Under the pieces are notes generated by a model. That model was given only the letters and a program-made list of their open reading frames with translations, made no database searches and was not told the origin of the DNA. Below are positions 1 to 6,649 of a DNA stretch of 14,035 nucleotides, in pieces (the first letter of the stretch is position 1; every line of letters starts with the position of its first letter). The stretch covers positions 1-14,035 of the forward strand of contig CAYMTN010000147.1 in the NCBI GenBank assembly GCA_964393335.1, read 5' to 3'. The stretch is from CAYMTN01 sp964393335 (GTDB lineage: Bacteria; Chloroflexota; Anaerolineae; Aggregatilineales; Aggregatilineaceae). The translations under genes were made by a program, and so were the position numbers.

Positions 1-42
1 GGGCCGTTGTGTATGAATAATACTACACCCTGAATAGCCACC

Positions 43-140
43 AGCGATAAGCTTTCAGCTTTCAGCTAAAACCACAAAAGCGAGGCCAGGGGGTGAGGTA
101 AACCCGGCGAAATCGCGCGCCCGTGTTCTTGCTTATCGCT
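43..140. repeat. Inverted 10-bp repeat with short tandem heptamer, left-edge intergenic
   Basis: AGCGATAAGC (43-52) is repeated perfectly inverted as GCTTATCGCT (131-140), 78 bases apart. The left arm runs into a tandem heptamer, AGCTTTC twice plus AGCT (50-67), and the right arm is followed by a related GACAGCTT. The stretch lies downstream of the haem-protein stop at 156. No gene or convincing promoter is visible in 1-155. It resembles the short AGCTTTCAGC-type intergenic repeats seen in some bacteria, but its family cannot be named from this sequence. Confidence 0.5.
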
Positions 141-155
141 GACAGCTTGATCGCC

Positions 156-656
156 TCAGTTCCCGGCGTTAACCTGGCTCAGTCCGTCGGTGGGAGTGAC
201 GTTCGATGACTGCGACGTCGTCGTGCGCAGCCCATCGATCAACTGCTGCTTTTCGGCGGCGGTCAGTTTGGCATCCGGGTGCATGATCACGTAATACCAG
301 GGCGGCATTTCGCCCCCGTCGATCACTTCCGCCACCTCGCCCATCCGAGTCCGGCTGTTCCACTCGGAGAAATTCAGCCGGTCGCGCCCGCCCTGCACGT
401 CGCGGTACAGCAGCCACGACGACGGCGCGATCTTGGCATACCAGGGCCAGACCGTCTCGTTGCTGTGGCAGTCAAAACAGGCTCTTTGCGCCAGTTCGCG
501 CGTTTGAGGCGAATCCCAGCTCGGCTCGGTCAGCACGGGCGGATTCGTTTTATCAACCGGGATGAACTGGATCAGCACGAACAACACAGCGGCTCCCACG
601 ACCGATAAGGCGACTTTCCCTCGCCACGTTTGCGTGATTCTTGACAGGAGTTTCAT
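156..656 (-). CDS. Membrane-anchored haem-binding (CxxCH) protein
   Basis: A 166-residue protein. A basic N-terminus is followed by one hydrophobic segment (residues 15-33), so it is probably tethered to the membrane with the rest outside the cytoplasm. A single c-type haem site follows: C60, C63 and H64 (ACFDCHSNE), with conserved Trp/Tyr residues after it (WPWYAKIAP). Near the end is GGEMPPWYY, whose Met117 is a candidate distal haem ligand. This layout matches the small haem-binding domain family (Pfam Haem_bd); that match is from memory. Start: ATG at 656 with GAGGG six bases upstream. The role is probably electron transfer or haem-based sensing, but no partner is visible. The next gene upstream, the glycosyltransferase, is 160 bp away, so co-transcription is possible but not shown. 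The C-terminal 25 residues are Ser/Thr-rich and look disordered. Confidence 0.85.
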   Translation of the reverse strand: MKLLSRITQTWRGKVALSVVGAAVLFVLIQFIPVDKTNPPVLTEPSWDSPQTRELAQRACFDCHSNETVWPWYAKIAPSSWLLYRDVQGGRDRLNFSEWNSRTRMGEVAEVIDGGEMPPWYYVIMHPDAKLTAAEKQQLIDGLRTTTSQSSNVTPTDGLSQVNAGN

Positions 657-777
657 GAGTTACCCTCGCTCAACAGGAATAAAGACCGCAAAATCGCGCC
701 ACCCGCAGGCAGCGTTCACTATCCTACCCCCGAATCCTCGCTTTTGAACAACATTTAAGGCAAGTTTAAGGCCAGAC

Positions 778-799
778 ACCCTTCCCTGAAGGAAAGGGT
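778..799. repeat. Short hairpin after the glycosyltransferase gene
   Basis: ACCCTT (778-783) and AAGGGT (794-799) form a stem, with further pairing inside (CCT/AGG). It lies just downstream of the glycosyltransferase stop in the direction of transcription. No T-run follows on the minus strand, so it may be a weak terminator or an mRNA 3' stabiliser rather than a classic rho-independent terminator. Confidence 0.35.
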
Positions 800-816
800 C
801 GTGGGGGATGGGGTGA

Positions 817-2001
817 TTATTTTGATGGCGCTGCCTGCCGCAGGTGTAGTTCGTAACGGTCCACCGTCTCCTGCAAATTGAACGTGCGCTCGATGTGCTC
901 GCGCGGTTTGCAGTACGCCGCCGGGTGCTGCAAAATCTCGACGACCGCCGCGCCCATCGTTTCCCAGTCGCCGCGCGGCACGATGCGGCCCATCCCGCTC
1001 TCGGTCACCGGAACGCGCCCGCCGGGGGTGTCGGTCATGACGACCGGCGTGCCGCACAACATCGCCTCGACCTGCACCAGCGCGAAACACTCGGTATCGC
1101 TCGGCATCACCAGCACGTCACATGCCGCGTAGAAGTTCGCCATCGCCTGCATGCTGCTCAACTGGCCCAGGAAAATCAACTGGTCTTCGTAACGCTGCAC
1201 CAGGGCTTGATTGCGCTCCCACGTGTCTTCGTACTGGATGTCGTATTCCCCGGCGAACACCACCCGCGCGGTTGGATACGTGCGGTTGATCACTTCCAGG
1301 GACCGGATCAGCAGGTCAGGCCGTTTTTCCTGCACGAAACGCCCCGCATACCCGATCAGCGGGCCGCCGTCCTGCCGCCAGCGCTCGCGCAGTTCGGCCA
1401 CGCGTTCGGGGTCCGGGTCCGGCACCATGATCGGCGGAAAGATCACCGAGACGTTGTCGCGGAACGGCCCCAGGTAATAACTGTGATCGGCGTAATCGTG
1501 GCTGTACGCGATCAGACGCGCCGCGCGGTTCGCCATGAACCGGAAGTTCTGAAACGTGAACCAGCGCACGAACCGGTTGAAAAAACCGGGCGGCAGGATC
1601 AGGTCGCCGTGATGCGTCGAGATCAACTGTTTGCCTGCCAGCCGCGTCAAAAACGCCATCAGCGCCGTTTCGAGCATGGGCGTATGCAGCCACACAACGT
1701 CATGCCTGCGGATCAGGCCCCACGCCGCATACGGATAGGCGGGCATGACCATGCCCCGGCTGACGCGCAGCGGTGCCCACAGGCGCACGATCCGCACGCC
1801 GTTGATCGTCTCGTCACGCGGGAGGTCGATGTGATGCCGCGCCGCCAAAATCGTGACCTCGTGCCCGCGCCGGACCAGTTCCTCGGCCACGCGCTGGAGA
1901 TGGATCGGGACGCCGGTCCGGTGCGGCAAATAATATTGCAGCGCCGCCAGAATCTTCAGGGGCGGGCCGCCCGCCTGCGGTTGAGAAGAAAGATCAGCCA
2001 T
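817..2001 (-). CDS. Glycosyltransferase family 4 (GT-B fold)
   Basis: A 394-residue GT4-type glycosyltransferase. It should transfer a sugar from a nucleotide-sugar donor with retention of configuration. The N-terminal Rossmann half starts at about residue 16 (KILAALQYYLPHRTGVPIHL), a typical acceptor-side opening. The C-terminal donor half begins IGYAGRFVQEKRPDLLI (216-232), with R221 and K226 at the phosphate-binding positions. The EX7E motif is E304-E312 (ECFALVQVE), followed by GTPVVMTDTPGG. No signal peptide or membrane helix is seen, so it is likely cytoplasmic or peripheral. Its ATG lies 4 bp after the stop of the flippase-like gene, so translation is probably coupled. The GAGGG that could serve as ribosome site overlaps that stop and is only one base from ATG. 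Donor and acceptor are unknown; the membrane-protein neighbour suggests a lipid-linked glycan or glycolipid. Confidence 0.9.
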   Translation of the reverse strand: MADLSSQPQAGGPPLKILAALQYYLPHRTGVPIHLQRVAEELVRRGHEVTILAARHHIDLPRDETINGVRIVRLWAPLRVSRGMVMPAYPYAAWGLIRRHDVVWLHTPMLETALMAFLTRLAGKQLISTHHGDLILPPGFFNRFVRWFTFQNFRFMANRAARLIAYSHDYADHSYYLGPFRDNVSVIFPPIMVPDPDPERVAELRERWRQDGGPLIGYAGRFVQEKRPDLLIRSLEVINRTYPTARVVFAGEYDIQYEDTWERNQALVQRYEDQLIFLGQLSSMQAMANFYAACDVLVMPSDTECFALVQVEAMLCGTPVVMTDTPGGRVPVTESGMGRIVPRGDWETMGAAVVEILQHPAAYCKPREHIERTFNLQETVDRYELHLRQAAPSK

Positions 2002-2005
2002 ACCC

Positions 2006-3082
2006 TCACGTAGTTTCAGTTACGGCATCCGGCCTGGCCGGTTCGGCGCTCTCGCCGGGGACTGCGTCCGCCGGCGCTTGGGGCCGGGTGCGGATCATCT
2101 GCGCGGCGTGTGTCACCTCGCCCAGCCCCACGTCCTCGTACCACAACCCGATCAAGCCGAGTGAAATATACGAGGCCACGTTCACTGCGTGGACCAGCAG
2201 CGCAAACGCCAGCGCCGGAGCCGCCGTCGCGCTCTCGACCAGATCGGCGCTTGCCAGCCCAAACACCACCGCCGCCTCGAACGGCCCCAGGTTGCCCGGC
2301 ACGGCTGGCACGGCGATCACAAATGACGCCAGCACGATCATCGCCAGCGCCGCCGCCCAGGTGGGATGGTCAAAAATCGCGTAAAGCAGGATGTACCCGG
2401 ACACGACCGACGCGGTCCAGGCAATCGCCGTCCACCACACGGCCAGCAGCGCCTTGCGCGGCGACGCGAGCGGGCGGATGCCATCCAGCAGGTGATTGAG
2501 CCACGTATCGAGCGCCGGACGGCGCAGCGGCGGCACAAAACGGCGCATCCTTGCCAGCAGCGCGTGTGCCCAACCGGGACGCGCGGCAAAGACCACCAGC
2601 ACACCGATCCCGATCACCGCGCCGACGCCCAACCCCATGCCCAACACGCCGATCTCCAGCCCGACCGGCAGCATCGCCAGCGTGATGCCGAGCAGCGCGA
2701 ACACGGCCAGCGTATCGAGTAAACGCTCGACCAGCACCGTGCTGAGCGACGTCAGCACCGGCACCGGCGGATCGACACGCGCAGCCAGAACCGCCCGCCC
2801 CAGTTCCCCGATGCGCAGCGGCAACACCGCGTTGATGAAGTAACTCACGTTCAGGATATGGAAGCTGTGTTTGAGCGGCAGCCGGTCACCCAGCAGCACC
2901 CGCCAGCGCAGCGCACGCAGGTAAAGGCCCAGCACCGTCACCGCCACCGTCGGGATCACGACCCAGTAGCGGGCGTGTTCCAGTTCGTCGCGGACGTCGC
3001 TCATGTCGCGCCGGAATAGCAGGTACAACGCGATGAGACTTACCGCGAGGCCCACCACAATGCCCGGCCATCGTTTTTTCAT
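2006..3082 (-). CDS. LPG-synthase-type (UPF0104) flippase-like membrane protein
   Basis: A 358-residue integral membrane protein with about eight hydrophobic segments (roughly 7-23, 39-56, 76-92, 118-138, 144-166, 211-236, 240-261, 288-313). Family marks of the lysylphosphatidylglycerol synthase/flippase membrane domain are visible: NAVLPLRIGELGRA (84-97), VERLLD (118-123) and VPGNLGPFEA (261-270). It has only the membrane domain; the aminoacyl-transfer domain of MprF is absent. Such stand-alone proteins are usually taken to move lipids or glycolipids, but this is not proven for the family as a whole. Residues 320-358 form a polar, Pro/Ala-rich tail. Start: ATG at 3082 with AGGGG nine bases upstream. 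It is the first gene of a two-gene unit with the glycosyltransferase, which supports an envelope-lipid role. Confidence 0.88.
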   Translation of the reverse strand: MKKRWPGIVVGLAVSLIALYLLFRRDMSDVRDELEHARYWVVIPTVAVTVLGLYLRALRWRVLLGDRLPLKHSFHILNVSYFINAVLPLRIGELGRAVLAARVDPPVPVLTSLSTVLVERLLDTLAVFALLGITLAMLPVGLEIGVLGMGLGVGAVIGIGVLVVFAARPGWAHALLARMRRFVPPLRRPALDTWLNHLLDGIRPLASPRKALLAVWWTAIAWTASVVSGYILLYAIFDHPTWAAALAMIVLASFVIAVPAVPGNLGPFEAAVVFGLASADLVESATAAPALAFALLVHAVNVASYISLGLIGLWYEDVGLGEVTHAAQMIRTRPQAPADAVPGESAEPARPDAVTETT

Positions 3083-3114
3083 ACTCTGTCACCCCTATAG
3101 CAACCCGGCGGGTC

Positions 3115-3120
3115 ATTATA
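3115..3120 (-). promoter_or_regulatory. Candidate -10 box for the flippase/glycosyltransferase pair
   Basis: The minus strand reads TATAAT here, 32 bases upstream of the flippase ATG, giving a short leader with the ribosome site. No good -35 hexamer is present at 16-18 bp (best TGGCGA, 3 of 6), so this is a half-supported promoter. Confidence 0.4.
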
Positions 3121-3187
3121 GCGCCGCCCCGTGACTCATCGCCAGTGAGAATGTACACGCGCACGCGCCCAATTCCTTATCAGCCGC

Positions 3188-3230
3188 CTGCCCTTTCCAG
3201 CAACCAGGGCAGACCATCTGGCCTGCCCTG
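3188..3230. repeat. Three-part competing hairpin after the kinase gene
   Basis: CTGCCCT (3188-3194), AGGGCAG (3206-3212) and CTGCCCT (3223-3229) occur in a row, so the central arm can pair with either outer arm. The right-hand hairpin is 8 bp (CAGGGCAG/CTGCCCTG, 3205-3230). It lies 30-70 bases after the kinase stop on the minus strand. No U-run follows, so termination would need help or the element has another role. Confidence 0.5.
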
Positions 3231-3260
3231 TCTGATCCGCCGCATCGAAGCGTGTCCCGG

Positions 3261-6239
3261 CTAAGGCACGCCCCACAAGCGCAGCGTGCCATCCCGGTGC
3301 CCGGAGAGCACCCGTGCGCCGGTCGCGCTAAAGGCCACGCCCTGCACCTCCGACGACAGGCCGGAGAGCATCACCAACGCATTGCCGGACGCCACATCCC
3401 AGATACGCACGACGCCATCCGTCCCGCCGGACGCCAGCGCGGTTCCGTCCGTGCTGAAGCTCAGCGAGCGTACGGCGTCGCCCAGGTGCCCTTGCAGGTC
3501 GGCTACCACCTGCCCAAACGACCCGGACGCGGGATCGACATCCCACAGCCGGACCACGGGGGGACGGTTGGCGGCTGCCAGCAGGCTACCGTCCGGGCTG
3601 AACGCGACCTCGAACGTGCCATCTGCCTCGCTCGGCAGATCGATCACCAGTTGCCCGAAGGTCGCCGACTGCGGATCGGCGTCCCACAGCCGGACCGGGT
3701 GATCACCTTCGCCGCCGCTGGCGAGCAGCGATCCGTCCGCGTTAAACGCGACGCCAAACACGCGCTTGCCGTCGTTATCCATCACCGCCAGCAGCGCGCC
3801 GCTGGCCACGTCATACACCCCGATCGATCCATCCTGGCTGCCAGCCGCCAGCCGCGTCCCATCCGGGCTGAAGGCCGCGCGATAGGCGGGCAGCCTCGTA
3901 TGACCGGACAGCACGCGCACCTGGTTGCCTTCCATGTCCCATAACGAGACCGTCCCATCGGCGCAGGCCGTTGCCAGCAGCGTCCCGTCCGGGCTGAAGG
4001 TCACGCCGAACGGCGCGGCCTGCCCTCGCAGCGTGAGAATTTCGGTGCCGGTCGCCGCGTTCCACAGGCGCGCCGTGCCATCGCTGCTGGCCGACGCAAA
4101 ATAGCGCCCGCTGGGGCTGTAGGCCACGCCCTGCACCGCGCTGTCGAGGTGCGCCTCCAACACGGTGATCTCCTCAAAGCGAGACGCGCCGTTTACCTGC
4201 GGGGTCGGGGTCGGAGTCGCCGTGTACGTCGCCGTCGGCGTGGGCGTAAAGGTCGCCGTCGGAGTCGGCGTATCCGTCGCGGTCGGAGTCGGCGTGTAGG
4301 TCGCCGTCGCGGTCGGCGTATACGTATCGGTTGGCGTCGGCGTCGGCGTCGCGGTATACGTCGCGGTGGGGGTCGCCGTGAATGTCGCGGTCGGCGTGGA
4401 CGTATAGGTCGGGGTTGCGGTGTAGGTCGCGGTTGGCGTTGCGGTATACGTAGGGGTCGCGGTGTAGGTCGCGGTCGGGGTTGCGGTGTAGGTCGCCGTC
4501 GGCGTGGGTGTGTACGTCGCCGTCGGCGTGTCCGTCGCGGTCGGAGTCGCCGTGTAGGTCGCGGTCGGCGTATCACTGGCCGTTGGCGTGAGGGTCGGCG
4601 TGAACGTGTGGGTCGGCGTGGCAGTCGGCGTATCGGTTGCCGTTGGCGTGGGCGTCGCCGTCGGCGGGATCACAATCGGCACCAGGCCCACATTTCCAGC
4701 CGTGTTGACCATCGCTGCCGACCCGGCTACCCAGCCCTGCGTGCCATCCGGCAGCACGATCTGGTACCACGCCCCGTCCTCGCTGATGCCAATGAATTCG
4801 ACCTCCTGGGCGACTTCCAGTGTGGTGACGACTGCGTACTGCGCGCCCGGTCCCTCCCGGACGACCAGGTTACGAATCGGCCTGACAACCGGCGTGGCGG
4901 GGGTGAATGACGGCGTGATCGACGGTGTGCGCGTCGGTACGGGCGTGCGCGTGGCCGACGGCGTAAAGCTGGGCGTATCCGTCGGAGTGCTCGACGGCAC
5001 CGGCGTCTCTGTCGGGGTATTAGACGGCGTCGGCGCGACGAACGGTGTTTCACTCGGCGACCCGGTGGGCACGCCTCCCACCGGGGTCGCGCCACCCGGC
5101 TGCGCTGTCGCCGTGAGCGACAGCGATGTCGGGTTGAGCGTGGACAATCCGCCGCCCACGACTCCCGGACTGGCCGTTTTGTCGCCGGAACCGCCGCCAC
5201 CCAGCGCCAGCGCCAGCACGGCGATCACGACGATCACCACAACCAGCGCCGCCCCGCCCACGATCCAGGACCGCGAAAATCGCGCGGCAGGGGCGGGTTC
5301 GGGCGTGGCGGACGGCACCTGGCTCGCCCGTTCGACCGGCTGCGTGGTCGTCGCCGGGGTCATGTGCTCCATCTCGAAGCGCACCATCTCGGCATCCAGC
5401 CCGTCCATCTCGGTAGACGACGTGGCAACGGCGTGGCGCATCGCGGCAGCCATCGCCCCGGCAGTCTGGAAACGATCGTTTGGATCTTTGGCCAGCGCGC
5501 GCAAAATGACTTCCTGGACCGCTTCGGGGATATCGGGCCGCCGGACGCGCGGCGGCGGGGGCGGTTCGCTGACGTGTTTGAAGATCACGGCGACCGGCGT
5601 CCCGGCGCTGAACGGGACTTCCCCGACGACCATCTCGTACAGGATAATGCCCAGCGAATAAATATCGCTGCGCGTGTCCACTTCGTGACCCTGCCCCTGC
5701 TCCGGTGACATATAGGCCGGGGTGCCGATCACACCCGTGCCGGTCAGCGTGCTGGAATGTTCGGCCATGCGCGTCAGGCCGAAGTCGGTCAGCAGCGCGT
5801 TGCCGCTGGCATCCATCAAGACATTGCTCGGTTTGAGATCGCGGTGAATCAGGCCGTGCCGGTGCGCAAAATCGACCGCCTCAGCGATCTGGCTGAAGAC
5901 ACGCACGATCTGCGGCAGAGTCAGCTCGTAGCGCTCGATGTAGTTTTCCAGCGTACCGGTGGAAATATACGGCATCACCAGGTACGTGACGCCCTCTTTC
6001 TGGCCATATTCGAATACGGGCAGGATATGGACGTGCTGCAAGCTGGCGACGACTTTGGCTTCACGCTCAAAACGTGCCAGGAACCCGGCATCGGCGGCCA
6101 TTTCTTCCGGCAGCACTTTGATGGCGACAAATCGATCCGTCGCCGGGTCATACGCTTTGTACACCGTGGCCATGCCGCCCCTGCCGATCTGTTCGACAAT
6201 GCGGTACGAACCCAGGGTGGACCCTACCAAACCGGGCAT
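3261..6239 (-). CDS. Receptor-like Ser/Thr protein kinase with SH3b, Thr-Pro stalk and WD40 propeller
   Basis: A 992-residue membrane kinase of the Hanks (PknB-like) type. The kinase domain (about 12-270) is intact: glycine loop GRGGMATVYKA (19-29), K41 (VAIK), E60, HRDLKPSN (132-139), DFG (152-154) and GTPAYMSPEQ (172-181). A basic-flanked membrane helix spans about 325-347. Outside the membrane lie a Ser/Thr/Pro linker (365-450), an SH3b-like domain (about 453-512, with LVVREGPGAQY and GWVAGSA), a low-complexity stalk of TATP/TYTP units (525-680), and seven WD40 repeats (690-992, each with FSPDG and LWD-type cores), enough for one closed propeller. It should phosphorylate Ser/Thr of cytoplasmic proteins, perhaps in response to something bound outside. 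Start: ATG at 6239 with a perfect AGGAGG seven bases upstream. A tRNA gene and a PPM phosphatase lie divergently upstream. Ligand and substrates are unknown. Confidence 0.93.
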   Translation of the reverse strand: MPGLVGSTLGSYRIVEQIGRGGMATVYKAYDPATDRFVAIKVLPEEMAADAGFLARFEREAKVVASLQHVHILPVFEYGQKEGVTYLVMPYISTGTLENYIERYELTLPQIVRVFSQIAEAVDFAHRHGLIHRDLKPSNVLMDASGNALLTDFGLTRMAEHSSTLTGTGVIGTPAYMSPEQGQGHEVDTRSDIYSLGIILYEMVVGEVPFSAGTPVAVIFKHVSEPPPPPRVRRPDIPEAVQEVILRALAKDPNDRFQTAGAMAAAMRHAVATSSTEMDGLDAEMVRFEMEHMTPATTTQPVERASQVPSATPEPAPAARFSRSWIVGGAALVVVIVVIAVLALALGGGGSGDKTASPGVVGGGLSTLNPTSLSLTATAQPGGATPVGGVPTGSPSETPFVAPTPSNTPTETPVPSSTPTDTPSFTPSATRTPVPTRTPSITPSFTPATPVVRPIRNLVVREGPGAQYAVVTTLEVAQEVEFIGISEDGAWYQIVLPDGTQGWVAGSAAMVNTAGNVGLVPIVIPPTATPTPTATDTPTATPTHTFTPTLTPTASDTPTATYTATPTATDTPTATYTPTPTATYTATPTATYTATPTYTATPTATYTATPTYTSTPTATFTATPTATYTATPTPTPTDTYTPTATATYTPTPTATDTPTPTATFTPTPTATYTATPTPTPQVNGASRFEEITVLEAHLDSAVQGVAYSPSGRYFASASSDGTARLWNAATGTEILTLRGQAAPFGVTFSPDGTLLATACADGTVSLWDMEGNQVRVLSGHTRLPAYRAAFSPDGTRLAAGSQDGSIGVYDVASGALLAVMDNDGKRVFGVAFNADGSLLASGGEGDHPVRLWDADPQSATFGQLVIDLPSEADGTFEVAFSPDGSLLAAANRPPVVRLWDVDPASGSFGQVVADLQGHLGDAVRSLSFSTDGTALASGGTDGVVRIWDVASGNALVMLSGLSSEVQGVAFSATGARVLSGHRDGTLRLWGVP
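4200..4667 (-). repeat. Low-complexity Thr-Pro repeat tract inside the kinase gene
   Basis: About 468 bp encode residues 525-680, made almost only of Thr, Pro, Ala and Tyr with occasional Asp, Phe and Ser. The units are variants of TATYTATP and TPTATD. On the plus strand the DNA shows recurrent GTCGCGGTCGGCGT-like blocks spaced by multiples of 6 bases, commonly 18. The tract keeps one open frame and forms the extracellular spacer. It also opens long Arg-rich frames on both strands, which are artefacts. Confidence 0.9.
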
Positions 6240-6301
6240 AATAATTCCTCCTCGGCAGCCGCCGAGTCATACGGCGTTCGGGCCGTGTTGACAGCATCAC
6301 C

Positions 6302-6317
6302 TGTGACAGACATCACG
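6302..6317. promoter_or_regulatory. CRP/FNR-like palindrome with direct repeat, upstream of kinase
   Basis: TGTGACAGACATCACG matches TGTGA-N6-TCACA at 9 of 10 half-site bases. An overlapping direct repeat is present: TGACAGCATCAC (6289-6300) and TGACAGACATCAC (6304-6316). It lies 63 bases upstream of the kinase ATG, between it and the candidate kinase promoter at 6377-6406. Binding by a CRP-family regulator is an inference. Confidence 0.3.
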
Positions 6318-6376
6318 TTCCGGACACATGCCAACACCACCTGGGAAACCCCCATCTGGCACGCCTTTACCGCCCT

Positions 6377-6406
6377 AGTATAAAGAACAATCACATGTAA
6401 CAGCAA
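6377..6406 (-). promoter_or_regulatory. Candidate promoter for the kinase gene
   Basis: On the minus strand TTGCTG (6401-6406) and TATACT (6377-6382) are 18 bp apart. They match the sigma-70 hexamers at 3 of 6 and 5 of 6 positions. Transcription would start near 6370, leaving a leader of about 130 bases that contains the CRP-like palindrome. Confidence 0.35.
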
Positions 6407-6470
6407 ACAGCGCTCTTAACCCCTGGTGCGGATCGTCCGCTCCACGGCGGGCACGCCACCCACCAAACGC

Positions 6471-6500
6471 TTGACAGCCGCCCGCAGTCACCCGTATAAT
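6471..6500 (+). promoter_or_regulatory. Consensus sigma-70 promoter of tRNA-Gly
   Basis: TTGACA (6471-6476) and TATAAT (6495-6500) are both exact consensus and 18 bp apart. The expected start, A6507, is five bases before the tRNA 5' end at 6512, giving a very short leader for RNase P to remove. It is the only place found in the window where both hexamers are perfect, as expected for a highly expressed tRNA. Confidence 0.88.
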
Positions 6501-6511
6501 AGCGGCAGTTT

Positions 6512-6583
6512 GCGGGTATAGTTCAGTGGTAGAACGTCAGCTTCCCAAGTTGAATGTCAGGGGTTCGAGTCCCCTTACCCGCT
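6512..6583 (+). tRNA. tRNA-Gly (anticodon CCC)
   Basis: A complete 72-base cloverleaf. Acceptor stem GCGGGTA (6512-6518) pairs with TACCCGC (6576-6582). D arm is GTTC/GAAC. Anticodon stem TCAGC/GTTGA (one G-T pair) has loop TTCCCAA with anticodon CCC at 6544-6546. T arm is AGGGG-TTCGAGT-CCCCT. The discriminator base is T6583, usual for bacterial tRNA-Gly. No CCA is encoded, so it must be added after transcription. It reads GGG codons. A consensus promoter lies just upstream and a strong terminator starts six bases downstream. Confidence 0.97.
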
Positions 6584-6588
6584 CTGGC

Positions 6589-6625
6589 AAGGCATTCCCC
6601 ATCACCCCGCGGAATGCCTTTTTTT
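6589..6625 (+). terminator. Rho-independent terminator of tRNA-Gly
   Basis: AAGGCATTCC (6589-6598) pairs perfectly with GGAATGCCTT (6611-6620) around a 12-base loop, and a run of seven T (6619-6625) follows. It starts six bases after the tRNA and ends 25 bases before the phosphatase start codon. Confidence 0.92.
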
Positions 6626-6634
6626 GTCCTGCGG

Positions 6635-6641
6635 AAAGGAG
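6635..6641 (+). promoter_or_regulatory. Ribosome binding site fixing the phosphatase start
   Basis: AAAGGAG lies eight bases before GTG at 6650. It decides for this start over an in-frame ATG at 6554, which lies inside the tRNA gene and would make the terminator coding. Confidence 0.8.
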
Positions 6642-6649
6642 TCCGATCC

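Noticed and set aside
895..2013. 372-codon plus-strand frame opposite the glycosyltransferase
   Set aside because: His/Arg-rich shadow; the GT4 motifs on the minus strand are convincing.
4149..4910. Long Arg/Gly-rich open frame on the plus strand (253 codons), and matching Arg/Pro-rich frames on the minus strand
   Set aside because: They are produced by the Thr-Pro repeat DNA read in other frames. The composition is not protein-like and the kinase frame fully explains the region.
6554..6649. Upstream ATG extension of the phosphatase
   Set aside because: It would begin inside tRNA-Gly and run through its terminator. The GTG at 6650 has a good ribosome site.
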